A DNA stretch of 64,000 nucleotides. Source: Sinorhizobium fredii. Its GTDB lineage: Bacteria; Pseudomonadota; Alphaproteobacteria; Rhizobiales; Rhizobiaceae. Position numbers and translations under genes: made by a program. Below, in pieces: positions 25,755-34,340 of the stretch. Position 1 is the stretch's first letter; the number at the start of each line of letters is the position of its first letter. The stretch is from NCBI RefSeq assembly GCF_002944405.1, contig NZ_CP024307.1:2438501-2502500 (forward strand), given 5' to 3'. The notes under the pieces were generated by a model. That model ran no database searches, was not told the DNA's origin, and worked only from the letters and a program-made list of their open reading frames with translations.

Positions 25755-26576
25755 ATGTGCGATGCATGCGTGATCGAATCGGTAAAGCAGCAAATGTTGT
25801 CGCGGCGCAGCTTCTTCCGCGCCGCCGCTGTCGCATCGGCGGGCGCCGCGGCCGCCGGCATGGGGGTCGCGCCGCCGGCGCTTGCCACCGGCCATACGAG
25901 CGTCACCGACCTCACCCATGAACTCCATGAGGAGTTTCCGACCTTCTTCGGCCAGCAGCAGTTCTTCCGCGAGCAGAAGTTCAACTTTGCCGAACATACG
26001 TTCAACCTGTTCGAGCTCCGGGTGAACGAACATACCGGCACCCATGTCGATGCGCCGCTGCATTTCTCCGCCGACGGCCTCTCGGTCGCGGAACTGCCGG
26101 TCGAAAAACTCCTCGTGCCGCTCTGCATCGTCGACATTCGCGAGAGGGCGGCAGCCGACCCGGACGCGCAGGTCACACCCGAGGACATCAAGGCGTGGAT
26201 CGCCGCCAATGGCGATGTTCCGGAGAATGCCTGCGTCGCCATGCTTTCCGGTTGGGCGGCCCATCTCGGCACGGAGAAGTTCCGCAACGCCGACGCCGAG
26301 GGCAAGCTGCACTTCCCCGGCTTCCATGTCGACGCAGCCAAGTTTCTGCTCCAGGAAACGAAGGCTGCCGGCATTGCCGTCGACACGCTCTCGCTCGATC
26401 ACGGCATATCTCCTGACTTCGCCACCCACCGCGCCTGGCTGCCGGAGGGTCGCTGGGGGCTGGAAGCCGCCGCCAATCTCGACAAGCTACCGGCCAAGGG
26501 CGCAACGCTCGTCCTCGGCGCGCCGAAGCACCGCGGCGGCACCGGCGGGCCGGCGCGCGTTTTCGCCCTCGTTTAG
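25755..26576 (+). CDS. Tat-exported cyclase family (kynurenine formamidase-like) protein
   Basis: 273 residues. A Tat signal (LSRRSFFRAA, Arg17-Arg18, Ala-rich h-region, cleavage near ALATG) follows an extra cytoplasmic segment MCDACVIESV that carries Cys-x2-Cys. The mature part has the cyclase/formamidase metal motif HTGTHVDAPLHF at about 93-104. The family hydrolyses amide or ester bonds using a divalent metal. ATG 25755 follows a GGGGGAG box. The AhpD-like gene starts 19 bp after its stop. Substrate unknown. Confidence 0.85.
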   Translation: MCDACVIESVKQQMLSRRSFFRAAAVASAGAAAAGMGVAPPALATGHTSVTDLTHELHEEFPTFFGQQQFFREQKFNFAEHTFNLFELRVNEHTGTHVDAPLHFSADGLSVAELPVEKLLVPLCIVDIRERAAADPDAQVTPEDIKAWIAANGDVPENACVAMLSGWAAHLGTEKFRNADAEGKLHFPGFHVDAAKFLLQETKAAGIAVDTLSLDHGISPDFATHRAWLPEGRWGLEAAANLDKLPAKGATLVLGAPKHRGGTGGPARVFALV

Positions 26577-26595
26577 AACCTCGGAAGGAAGCATC

Positions 26596-27006
26596 ATGAG
26601 CACCGTTGCGCCGCCGTCCGACCCCGAATCGAACCTGCGCGTCAAGGCGGTTTTCGACGACATCCGCGCCACGCGGAAATCGGACTTCATCAACAATATG
26701 TGGCTGTGGCTCGCCTTCGATCCGGACCTGCTGGAACGCACCTGGGCGGAGGTCAAGGCGGTGATGGCGACGCCCTCGGCGCTCGATCCGCTGGTCAAGG
26801 AGATGCTGTACATCGCAGTTTCCGTCAGCAATGGCTGCGGCTATTGCATTCACTCGCACACCGCCGCCGCCAAGGCAAAGGGGATGAGCGAAGCCGAGCA
26901 TGCCGATCTGCTGCGCGTCATTTCGCTTGCCGCCAAGACCAACCAGCTGGCGACCGCGCTGCAGGTCCCGGTCGATCCGGCCTTCGACGCCACGGCCGAA
27001 CGATAG
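26596..27006 (+). CDS. Carboxymuconolactone decarboxylase (AhpD-like) family protein
   Basis: 136 residues, helical. The redox motif is Cys81-Gly-Tyr-Cys84-x3-His88 (NGCGYCIHSHT) as in AhpD-type alkylhydroperoxidase proteins, with a preceding Glu69 for proton relay (KEMLYIAVS). The ATG follows GGAAGGAAG. It is co-transcribed with the Tat cyclase but has no signal peptide, so the two products probably act in different compartments. Likely a thiol-dependent peroxidase or decarboxylase; the true reaction is not known. Confidence 0.82.
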   Translation: MSTVAPPSDPESNLRVKAVFDDIRATRKSDFINNMWLWLAFDPDLLERTWAEVKAVMATPSALDPLVKEMLYIAVSVSNGCGYCIHSHTAAAKAKGMSEAEHADLLRVISLAAKTNQLATALQVPVDPAFDATAER

Positions 27007-27133
27007 CGACATCGAAACACCAGCGCTGAAAACGCCTGTCTTTCCACAGGTTTGCAGAAATCCGACGAGACTCCGGAATAAAAGAAGAACATCCTTTCTG
27101 GCCTTTCGGTCCCGAATCACTACATTGGGCCGC

Positions 27134-29707
27134 ATGAGCAAAGGTTTCGACGACATCCCCTTCTTCGACGAGGAGCCGGCGCCGCGCAAACCCGCCCCTG
27201 CCGCCGGCGGCATCGCGGCGCGCGCCATGGCTGCCCGCGACAAGGCGCAACGGCCGGACTATCTCTCCGGTCTCAACTCGGAACAGCGCGAAGCCGTCGA
27301 AACGCTGGAGGGCCCGGTGCTCGTGCTTGCCGGCGCCGGCACCGGCAAGACGCGCGTGCTGACCACCCGCATCGCCCATATCCTGTCGACCGGCCGCGCC
27401 TATCCCTCGCAGATCCTCGCCGTGACCTTCACCAACAAGGCGGCGCGCGAGATGAAGGAGCGCATCGGCGTGCTCGTCGGCCATGCGGTCGAAGGCATGC
27501 CCTGGCTCGGCACCTTCCACTCGATCGGTGTCAAGCTCTTGCGCCGCCATGCCGAACTCGTGGGGCTGAGATCCGATTTCACCATCCTCGACACCGACGA
27601 CGTCGTGCGGCTGATCAAGCAGCTTATCCAGGCCGAAGGGCTGGACGACAAGCGTTGGCCGGCCAAGCAATTCGCCGCCATGATCGACACCTGGAAGAAC
27701 AAGGGCCTCGATCCGGCGCATATCCCCGAGGGCGACGCCCGCGCCTTCGCGAACGGCAAGGGCCGCGAGCTCTACGCCGCCTACCAGAACCGCCTGGTGA
27801 CGCTAAACGCCTGCGACTTCGGCGACCTGCTGCTGCACCCGATCCGCATGTTCCGCGCCAATCCGGACGTGCTCAAGGATTATCACGACAAGTTCCGCTA
27901 TATCCTCGTCGACGAGTACCAGGATACCAACACGGCGCAATATATGTGGCTGCGGCTCTTGGCGCAGCGGCCGCAGAGCGGCAAGGCCGTCGTGAGAGAA
28001 ACGCCTGCGGGCGAAGCCCGAGCCAGCCAAGGCTGGCCGGACGACGTTTCGTCCGCCCCCGCGGAGCGCAGCCGCGCAGGCGGCGACAGCGTGAGCGCAA
28101 ACAAACAGCAGCAGATAAACATCTGCTGCGTCGGCGACGACGACCAGTCGATATACGGCTGGCGCGGCGCCGAGGTCGACAATATCCTCCGTTTTGAGAA
28201 GGACTTCCCGGGCGCCAAGGTCATCAAGCTCGAGCGCAACTACCGCTCGACCGAGCATATCCTCGGCACCGCCGCGCATCTGATCGCCCACAATGAGGGC
28301 CGGCTCGGCAAGACACTCTTCACCGAACGCAGCCACCCGGACGACGAGAAGGTGCATGTGCACGCCGCCTGGGATTCCGAAGAGGAAGCCCGCGCCGTCG
28401 GCGAGGAGATCGAACAGCTCCAGCGCCAGAAGCACAATCTGAACGACATTGCGATCCTGGTGCGCGCCTCCTTCCAGATGCGCGAGTTCGAAGACCGCTT
28501 CGTCACCCTCGGCCTCAATTATCGCGTCATCGGCGGCCCGCGCTTCTACGAGCGGCTCGAAATCCGCGACGCCATGGCATATTTCCGCCTCGTCTGCCAG
28601 CCGGCCGACGATCTCGCCTTCGAGCGCATCGTCAACACGCCGAAACGAGGCCTCGGCGACACCACCGTTCGAACCCTGCACGACTATGCCCGCGCCCGCG
28701 ACATTCCGATGCTCGCCGCCGCAACCGAGATCATCGAGACCGACGAGTTGAAGCCGAAGGCGCGCAAGGCGCTGTTCGACGTCGTCACCGATTTCCGCCG
28801 CTGGCAGACCTTGCTCGAAACGACGCCGCACACGGAGCTTGCCGAACAGATCTTGGATGAGAGTGGCTATACGGCGATGTGGCAGGCGGACAAGTCGGCC
28901 GAAGCGCCGGGGCGGCTTGAAAACCTCAAGGAACTCATCCGCTCGATGGAGGCCTTCGAATCAATGCGCGGCTTCCTGGAGCATGTCGCGCTCGTCATGG
29001 ATGCCGAGCAGAACGAGGACATGGATGCCGTGTCGATCATGACGCTGCACTCGGCCAAGGGCCTGGAATTCGACACCGTCTTCCTGCCGGGCTGGGAGGA
29101 AGGTCTCTTTCCGCATCAGCGGGCACTCGACGAGGGCGGCCGCGCCGGGCTCGAAGAGGAACGCCGCCTCGCCTATGTCGGGATCACCCGCGCCAAGCGC
29201 CGCTGTCACATCTGGTTCGTCTCGAACCGCCGCATTCACGGCCTCTGGCAGTCGACGATGCCGTCGCGCTTCCTCGACGAACTGCCGGTCGACCATGTCG
29301 AGGTCGCCGAGCAGGACGTCTCCTATGGCGGCTACAATCGCGGCGGCTATGGCCAATCCCGCTTCGACAAGGCCGATCCCTTCGAGAACAGCTACCAGAC
29401 GCCCGGCTGGAAGCGCGCCCAGCAGCACCGCTCGGACGCCACCCGCGACAATTGGGGCAGCCGCTCCGGCCATGCCGTCGAACGCATCGGCTACGGCGAG
29501 TCAGGTCCCCGCACCCGCACCATCGAGGGCGAGCTCGTCGCCAAGTCGACGACTGCGGAACCGTCCCGCTTCAGCGTCGGCGACCGCGTCTTCCATCTGA
29601 AATTCGGCAACGGCAACATTGCCGCGGTCGAAGGCAACAAGCTGACGATCGATTTCGACCGCGCCGGACAGAAGCGCGTGCTGGAGGGGTTTGTGGAAAG
29701 AGTGTGA
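27134..29707 (+). CDS. uvrD: UvrD/PcrA-type DNA helicase with an in-frame insertion
   Basis: 857 residues, superfamily 1A. Motifs in order: Q-motif LNSEQREAV, Walker A AGAGTGKT (about 66-73), motif Ia AVTFTNKAAREM, motif II VDEYQDTN (about 256), motif III GDDDQSIYGWRGA (about 334), motif IV LERNYRST, motif V MTLHSAKGLEFD, motif VI YVGITRAKRR, and a C-terminal Tudor-like end (VFHLKFGNGNIAAVEGNKL). It unwinds DNA in nucleotide excision and mismatch repair. Between motifs II and III it carries about 45 extra residues (about 281-326) compared with E. coli UvrD, encoded by palindromic DNA. All catalytic motifs are intact. Confidence 0.93.
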   Translation: MSKGFDDIPFFDEEPAPRKPAPAAGGIAARAMAARDKAQRPDYLSGLNSEQREAVETLEGPVLVLAGAGTGKTRVLTTRIAHILSTGRAYPSQILAVTFTNKAAREMKERIGVLVGHAVEGMPWLGTFHSIGVKLLRRHAELVGLRSDFTILDTDDVVRLIKQLIQAEGLDDKRWPAKQFAAMIDTWKNKGLDPAHIPEGDARAFANGKGRELYAAYQNRLVTLNACDFGDLLLHPIRMFRANPDVLKDYHDKFRYILVDEYQDTNTAQYMWLRLLAQRPQSGKAVVRETPAGEARASQGWPDDVSSAPAERSRAGGDSVSANKQQQINICCVGDDDQSIYGWRGAEVDNILRFEKDFPGAKVIKLERNYRSTEHILGTAAHLIAHNEGRLGKTLFTERSHPDDEKVHVHAAWDSEEEARAVGEEIEQLQRQKHNLNDIAILVRASFQMREFEDRFVTLGLNYRVIGGPRFYERLEIRDAMAYFRLVCQPADDLAFERIVNTPKRGLGDTTVRTLHDYARARDIPMLAAATEIIETDELKPKARKALFDVVTDFRRWQTLLETTPHTELAEQILDESGYTAMWQADKSAEAPGRLENLKELIRSMEAFESMRGFLEHVALVMDAEQNEDMDAVSIMTLHSAKGLEFDTVFLPGWEEGLFPHQRALDEGGRAGLEEERRLAYVGITRAKRRCHIWFVSNRRIHGLWQSTMPSRFLDELPVDHVEVAEQDVSYGGYNRGGYGQSRFDKADPFENSYQTPGWKRAQQHRSDATRDNWGSRSGHAVERIGYGESGPRTRTIEGELVAKSTTAEPSRFSVGDRVFHLKFGNGNIAAVEGNKLTIDFDRAGQKRVLEGFVERV
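27976..28112 (+). repeat. Palindromic DNA inserted in frame within uvrD
   Basis: Encodes a Gly/Ser/Ala/Arg-rich stretch (SGKAVVRETPAGEARASQ onward) absent from E. coli UvrD at this site, where the strand after motif II runs directly to GDDDQS. The DNA has stacked inverted repeats: GAAACG (27998-28003) with CGTTTC (28045-28050), CGGGC-GAA-GCCCG (28008-28020) and CCAGCC-AA-GGCTGG (28023-28036). Boundaries are approximate. Confidence 0.6.
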
Positions 29708-29716
29708 CGCGCCCCC

Positions 29717-30178
29717 TCAGATCACCATCCGATACATCACGAAGCCCGACTTCTCCGCCACCTTGTCGTAGAGCCGCATCGCCTTGAGGTTGGTCTCGTG
29801 GGTCAGCCAGTAGACCCGCGAGGTGCCGGCGCGTCGCGCTGCTTCGAAGACCCCGTTGATCAGCGCCTCGCCGACCCCTCTGCCGCGGGCTGCCTCGTTG
29901 ATGAAGAGGTCCTGGAGATAGCAGTTCGGCTGGATTGCCGTGGTGGTGCGGTGAAAGATGAAGTGGGTGAGCCCGACCAACCGGCCCTTGTTCTCGGCAA
30001 CCAGGGCATGCATCGGTTCATAGGCATCGAAGAAGCGCGACCAGGTCATATGGGTGATGTCGGGAGCGAGTGCGGCTTCGCCCGAACGTCCGTAAAAGGC
30101 GTTGTAGCCCTCCCAGAGCAGCAGCCACTGGTCGTAGTCGCCCCGGACGACCGGGCGGATGGAAAGGTTTTCACTCAT
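29717..30178 (-). CDS. GNAT-family N-acetyltransferase
   Basis: 153 residues. The acetyl-CoA motif is NCYLQDLFINEAARGRGVGEALINGVFEAA (Q/R-x2-G-x-G/A as RGRGVG), with the preceding strand LVGLTHFIFHR and the end FVMYRMVI. ATG 30178 (MSENLSIRPVVRGDY) is preferred to a GTG four codons earlier. Convergent with uvrD at only 9 bp. Acetyl acceptor unknown. Confidence 0.85.
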   Translation of the reverse strand: MSENLSIRPVVRGDYDQWLLLWEGYNAFYGRSGEAALAPDITHMTWSRFFDAYEPMHALVAENKGRLVGLTHFIFHRTTTAIQPNCYLQDLFINEAARGRGVGEALINGVFEAARRAGTSRVYWLTHETNLKAMRLYDKVAEKSGFVMYRMVI

Positions 30179-30265
30179 CGTCGAACCCACCGGAAAGGCC
30201 GTTGCGGGGGCGCCAGCATAACCCTTGATTTCGGCAAGGTCTATCTGGCAGCCGCATGCCGTCGA

Positions 30266-30958
30266 TCACTGATTTTCATCCGAAGGGGCCCTTGCTGCGC
30301 TTTCTCCTTTCGCGCGCCGCATCAGCGCGATCACCTCGGCGTCGGTGGTTTGCTCGAAATCGTCGTAATAGATGCTGACCGCATGAAAGGGATGAGGCGT
30401 TGCGAGGCAGACGACCCGGTCCACTTGACGGCGAAGGCCGGCGATTGCACTCGGCGGAGCCACCGGGACGGCCACGACAAGTGCCGCAGCGCCCGCCTTC
30501 CGGAGCGCCTGGACGGCGGCCCTCACCGTGCCGCCGGTGGCAATCCCGTCGTCGACGAGGATGACCTTGCGCCTTGCCGGAGAAATGCGCGGCCGGTCGC
30601 CGAGGTAAAGTTCGCGGCGGCGCTCCAGTTCCAGGCGCTGACGCGACACCTCGGCATCGATATATTCCTGTGAGGGTTTGACCAGGCGCATGACCTCGGC
30701 GTTGAGCACCAGTTGCGGTTCGTCGCCATCGACGAGCGCGCCGAGGCCGAACTCGGCCTGTCCGGGAGCGCCGATCTTCCGTACGATCAGCAGTTCGAGC
30801 GGAGCACCGAGGACCGTCGCCACCTCGAAGGCAACCGGCACGCCGCCGCGTGGCAGCGCCATCACCAGGGGCTCGGCAATGCCCTCGCTTGCGATGGCAG
30901 CAGCGAGCCTTCGCCCCGCGTCGATCCGGTCTGCGAAGCAAGGTCTCTCATCCGACAT
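30266..30958 (-). CDS. Phosphoribosyltransferase-type protein
   Basis: 230 residues with a type I PRTase fold. The PRPP-binding loop is VILVDDGIATGGTVRAAV (about 131-148), with a flexible hood region and the start FADRIDAGRRLA. It belongs to the group of stand-alone PRTase-domain proteins without a known base substrate, often linked to stress genes in alphaproteobacteria. Single gene. The frame is long and the ATG at 30958 (MSDERPCF) fits family starts. Confidence 0.8.
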   Translation of the reverse strand: MSDERPCFADRIDAGRRLAAAIASEGIAEPLVMALPRGGVPVAFEVATVLGAPLELLIVRKIGAPGQAEFGLGALVDGDEPQLVLNAEVMRLVKPSQEYIDAEVSRQRLELERRRELYLGDRPRISPARRKVILVDDGIATGGTVRAAVQALRKAGAAALVVAVPVAPPSAIAGLRRQVDRVVCLATPHPFHAVSIYYDDFEQTTDAEVIALMRRAKGESAARAPSDENQ

Positions 30959-31240
30959 GGAGCACGCTCCGGAGCATCGTCTGACAGGTTGAACCGATGC
31001 ATATCATGAGAGGTATCGGCCCCTTAGGTTGGATGAATCGTCCGAGAACCGTGTGCTCCCGTATCCGACTGGATGGCGCGGGTGAAGATTCTTGTCGCAA
31101 CCAGTGCGAGAAAGACCAAACGCTCAAATTGCAGCGAATTTGGCCGGCCTTCGTTAACACGGCGCCGCTACGAATTTGTTCACGCATACCGCTGCCCCGA
31201 AAGCCATCCGCTTCATTTTAGCACGACAGGCCGTTTCGAA

Positions 31241-32479
31241 ATGAGCATTTTCCCTGCCATATCGGTCATTTCGCTTTTTGCCCTACTGCCCGCCCTTCTA
31301 CGACTGCGAAGCTCCGAAAAGGCCGGCGTCCGGGAATTCGCGATCGCCTGCTCACTATCGGCGATTGCAACGGCGCTGCTGATGGCGGCGACGTCGTTCG
31401 GGTTTCCGCTCGCCGCAATGCCCGGCCATGCGGTGCTGATCTTTGCCCTTTTCGCGCTCTTTCTCGGTTTTCGCCGACTCGACGACCAATCCGCCTCAAT
31501 CGGCTTCTGTGCTACGATGGCATTTGTTGCTGCGGCGGCGGGCCTTCTCGTCGATGCGGGCAGCGAGGACAGCTTCGGCGCGCGCATGATCGTTATCGCC
31601 GGCTGCGGCGCGGCTCTGCTTGTCGTCATCGGCCTCCCGGCCGTTGATGAATGGGCGAACGACAAGCCGGCTTTGCGCGCCGGCGTCCCCGGCCTTCTGA
31701 CGGTCGCCTTTGCCGGGCTCGTTCACGCTGTCCGATCCGCGCCCGAGACCTCCCCTGAACTCTCGGCCTCCCCTTCATCGGTAGTCTTCGAATTCTCCCT
31801 TGCCTTTCTGCAGATACTCTTCCTCCCCACTCTTTTCGTCGCGGTTATCCTGACGATCGAGAATCGCGTCATCGTTGGTCTCAAGACGATGCTCGCACGT
31901 GACCCCCTGACGGGCGCACTGTCGCGCAGGGCGCTCATCGAAGACGGCGAGAAAACGATCGCCCATTGTCTTGCCGATCATCGTCCGGCGGCCTTCCTCC
32001 AGCTCGACCTCGACTATTTCAAGCAGATCAACGACCAATACGGTCACGCCTGCGGCGACATGGCGCTCGCCCATTTCGTCAAGACCGTGTCCGCTTTCCT
32101 CGACGGGCGCGGTATCTTCGGGCGGATTGGTGGCGAGGAATTCGGCATCGTGCTGCCGGACCATTCGGAAGAGCAGGCTGCAGCAGTCGCCGAAGCGATC
32201 TGCCGCGCCGTGCGCGACACGCCGGTTGGTCGGGCGCATCAGCGCATCCGCCTGACGGTCAGCATCGGCATCGCCGCAGCGGCAGCCGGCGACACGATCA
32301 TGGACGTCATGATCCGCGCGGATCTGGCACTTTACGATTCCAAGGCCGATGGCCGTGATCGCTGCTCGATCGCCAGGCCTCGCCATATCGATGCCAGCGC
32401 CCGGGTGCTTGCAGCCGCCGCGGCGCAGCTGCGACAGGCCGACGTCCCTCACCAGGATCATATGCGCCACAGCGCATGA
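31241..32479 (+). CDS. Membrane-bound diguanylate cyclase (GGDEF)
   Basis: 412 residues. The N-terminal half (about 1-215) has six or seven hydrophobic helices. The GGDEF domain starts at LARDPLTGALSRRALIEDG, with the metal/GTP segment LQLDLDYFKQINDQYGHACGD and the active site IGGEEFGIV near residue 297 (GGEEF, an active variant). I see no RxxD inhibitory site before it and no EAL domain. It makes cyclic di-GMP from GTP. The sensor half has no recognisable ligand domain. An in-frame extension to 31073 is open but polar and unlikely. Confidence 0.87.
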   Translation: MSIFPAISVISLFALLPALLRLRSSEKAGVREFAIACSLSAIATALLMAATSFGFPLAAMPGHAVLIFALFALFLGFRRLDDQSASIGFCATMAFVAAAAGLLVDAGSEDSFGARMIVIAGCGAALLVVIGLPAVDEWANDKPALRAGVPGLLTVAFAGLVHAVRSAPETSPELSASPSSVVFEFSLAFLQILFLPTLFVAVILTIENRVIVGLKTMLARDPLTGALSRRALIEDGEKTIAHCLADHRPAAFLQLDLDYFKQINDQYGHACGDMALAHFVKTVSAFLDGRGIFGRIGGEEFGIVLPDHSEEQAAAVAEAICRAVRDTPVGRAHQRIRLTVSIGIAAAAAGDTIMDVMIRADLALYDSKADGRDRCSIARPRHIDASARVLAAAAAQLRQADVPHQDHMRHSA

Positions 32480-32557
32480 GCGCAGCAGCGGCTACGCGAC
32501 ATCTTGCATCGCCCGCGCCGCCACCTATGTGAACGGTGCTGCTCGTTGGAGGATCCC

Positions 32558-33055
32558 ATGTCTCGCCGCACCCGCACCCTGCTCCTCGCCGCTCTGGCAT
32601 TGACCGCCACGGCCGCGCCCCCTGCTCGCGCCGAGACAGTGGGCAAAGTCGGCGTCGACTGGCTCGGCAACGATATCAAGATCGATGCCGTTCGCGATCC
32701 GAAGGTCAACGGCGTCACCTGCCACGTCACCTATTTCGATCGCAGCGTCATCGACCGCCTGAAGAACGGCAACTGGTTCGAGGATCCCTCGAACAACTCG
32801 ATCGCCTGCCGCCAGACAGGTCCGATCAGCATCGGCGATATCGATCTGTCGAACGAGGGAGAGGAAGTCTTCCGGTCCGGCCTGTCGCTTATCTGGAAGG
32901 ATCTGCTCGTGACCCGCATCTACGACAAGGCGAACGACACTTTGATCTATCTCGCCCATTCGCGCCAATTGACCGACGGGTCGGCCAAGATGTCGATCAC
33001 CACCGTTCCGCTCTTCGGCCAGACCGTCACTTGGGAAAAGGGCCGTCCCCAATAA
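32558..33055 (+). CDS. CreA-family secreted protein
   Basis: 165 residues. Signal peptide (MSRRTRTLLLAALALTATAA, cleavage at about ARA-ET) then the CreA pattern: VGKVGVDWLGNDIKIDAVRDPKVNGVTCHVTYF, SIACRQTGPI and LLVTRIYD. Two conserved Cys in the mature part may form a disulfide. The start follows a clear GGAGGA. CreA is widespread in proteobacteria, periplasmic, with no established function. Confidence 0.85.
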   Translation: MSRRTRTLLLAALALTATAAPPARAETVGKVGVDWLGNDIKIDAVRDPKVNGVTCHVTYFDRSVIDRLKNGNWFEDPSNNSIACRQTGPISIGDIDLSNEGEEVFRSGLSLIWKDLLVTRIYDKANDTLIYLAHSRQLTDGSAKMSITTVPLFGQTVTWEKGRPQ

Positions 33056-33058
33056 GCA

Positions 33059-33082
33059 CTGCCGCCGCAATTGCGGCGGCAG
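33059..33082. terminator. Perfect hairpin after the CreA gene
   Basis: CTGCCGCCGC (33059-33068), AATT, GCGGCGGCAG (33073-33082): a 10-bp perfect stem directly after the stop codon and 41 bp from the convergent small gene. No T-run follows, so it may act by stem alone or stabilise the transcripts. Confidence 0.5.
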
Positions 33083-33122
33083 TATGCAAGCTGGCCCCTT
33101 CTGGGCCCGATTGCTCAGGACA

Positions 33123-33425
33123 TCAGGGCGTCGGCGGAAAGATGCCGCGATAGTATTGGCCCTCACCCGACTCGTATCTTTCCCTGTAGGTGGTGCCACC
33201 GATGGGCGTAACGCGCTGTCCGTCGATGCTGCCCGTGGGCATGACGTCGACGTTCGACGGCGTGGTGCTACGCGGCATCAGCACGCGCGTATTGTTCTGC
33301 GTCCCCGGAGGGTTATGCGGGTCTATGCCCTGGTAATAGCTATCCGCGAAGGCTGGTGCGGCAACACCGGCAAGCGCGGACGAGAGGACGAATGCGGCGA
33401 ATGATGTTTTTAGAGAAAATCTCAT
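33123..33425 (-). CDS. Small secreted protein, YYQGIDPH family, paralogue 1
   Basis: 100 residues. Signal peptide MRFSLKTSFAAFVLSSALA with cleavage near AFA-DS. The mature part opens SYYQGIDPHNPPGTQN and closes QYYRGIFPPTP: the YY-x-GI-x-PP motif occurs at both ends. Middle Thr/Ser/Arg-rich, no Cys. It is a clear relative of the next gene (33720-34094), with 294 bp between them. I do not recognise a named family; secretion and the internal repeat are the only firm statements. Confidence 0.75.
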   Translation of the reverse strand: MRFSLKTSFAAFVLSSALAGVAAPAFADSYYQGIDPHNPPGTQNNTRVLMPRSTTPSNVDVMPTGSIDGQRVTPIGGTTYRERYESGEGQYYRGIFPPTP

Positions 33426-33719
33426 GACCTTAGCTCCTATCTCCATTCAGCATCCTCGCCTCCTGACGGATGCAACATGGCAGCATACGGCCTCCTAACG
33501 AATGCTGCTGTTACCAGCATAACACCTTTCGCTGCCTTGGCTTCCTCCGCACAGTCAATGTTTCGTCACGATTGCTCCTGCAACCGTGATGGAGATGAAG
33601 CAACTTTAACTTGACGCAGTGGCGGGCCTCGATGGCGCGAGATCCTGTCCACGGCCGGAAAAGCCGCGCCGGCGCTCACCTCGCTCGGCCGGCCGGCGGG
33701 CTTGCCGGGCTCCTGTCGC

Positions 33720-34094
33720 TCAGGGAACAGGAGCCGGTGGGATGATACCCTGGTAGTAGTCGCCCTGACCGCCGCCCTGGTACTCGTTCTCGTAGCGCTC
33801 GCGGACTTGAGAGGGCGATCCGCCGTAGATGCCCATCGGCACCGGCTCGACATACAGGGGTGCGGGGTCGACGTAGATGCTGCCGGTCGGCGCTGGATCA
33901 ACATAGACGCCGCGATCGACGTAATACGGGCTCTCCACCATCGGGACGTATACCGACCCTCTGTTCTGCGTTCCCGGCGGATGATGCGGGTCGATGCCCT
34001 GGTAGAAGCCGTTCGCAAAGGACGGTGCGGCGGCTCCGGCAAGCGCGAACGAGAGGACAAATGCGGCGAATGAAGCTCTTGGAGAAACTCTCAT
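33720..34094 (-). CDS. Small secreted protein, YYQGIDPH family, paralogue 2
   Basis: 124 residues. Signal peptide MRVSPRASFAAFVLSFALA, cleaved near SFA-NG, then FYQGIDPHHPPGTQN and a C-terminal DYYQGIIPPAPVP. The middle holds repeats of VDPAP and VEPVP (YVDRGVYVDPAPTGSIYVDP). Signal sequence and both terminal motifs match paralogue 1, so the pair arose by duplication and diverged in the middle. The ATG at 34094 is favoured over one nine codons upstream because the signal peptide then starts correctly. Function unknown; an envelope or extracellular role is inferred. Confidence 0.75.
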   Translation of the reverse strand: MRVSPRASFAAFVLSFALAGAAAPSFANGFYQGIDPHHPPGTQNRGSVYVPMVESPYYVDRGVYVDPAPTGSIYVDPAPLYVEPVPMGIYGGSPSQVRERYENEYQGGGQGDYYQGIIPPAPVP

Positions 34095-34289
34095 GGCATT
34101 GCTCCTTGTCCGTTTCAGCATCCGACTTCAACGGACGCTGCGACTAACAGTATAAGATCTCCTCACCGACGCTGCACCTTCATAACTCGGATGCCGTGCA
34201 GGTGTTCCTGCACGCGAGCGTCACTGCCTCCCGACCAGCTAGCTGCACCTTTGCCCCTCGCCGGATCTACCGACGCCCCGCCGTAACGC

Positions 34290-34311
34290 AAAAGGCCCGC
34301 TCTCGCGGGCC
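34290..34311 (-). terminator. Rho-independent terminator after cheW
   Basis: On the minus strand GGCCCGC-GAGA-GCGGGCC is followed by TTTT. It lies 30-51 bp after the cheW stop and ends the mcp-cheW transcript. Confidence 0.8.
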
Positions 34312-34340
34312 CCTGCATGTGTCTCTACGAGCATCCGGGC

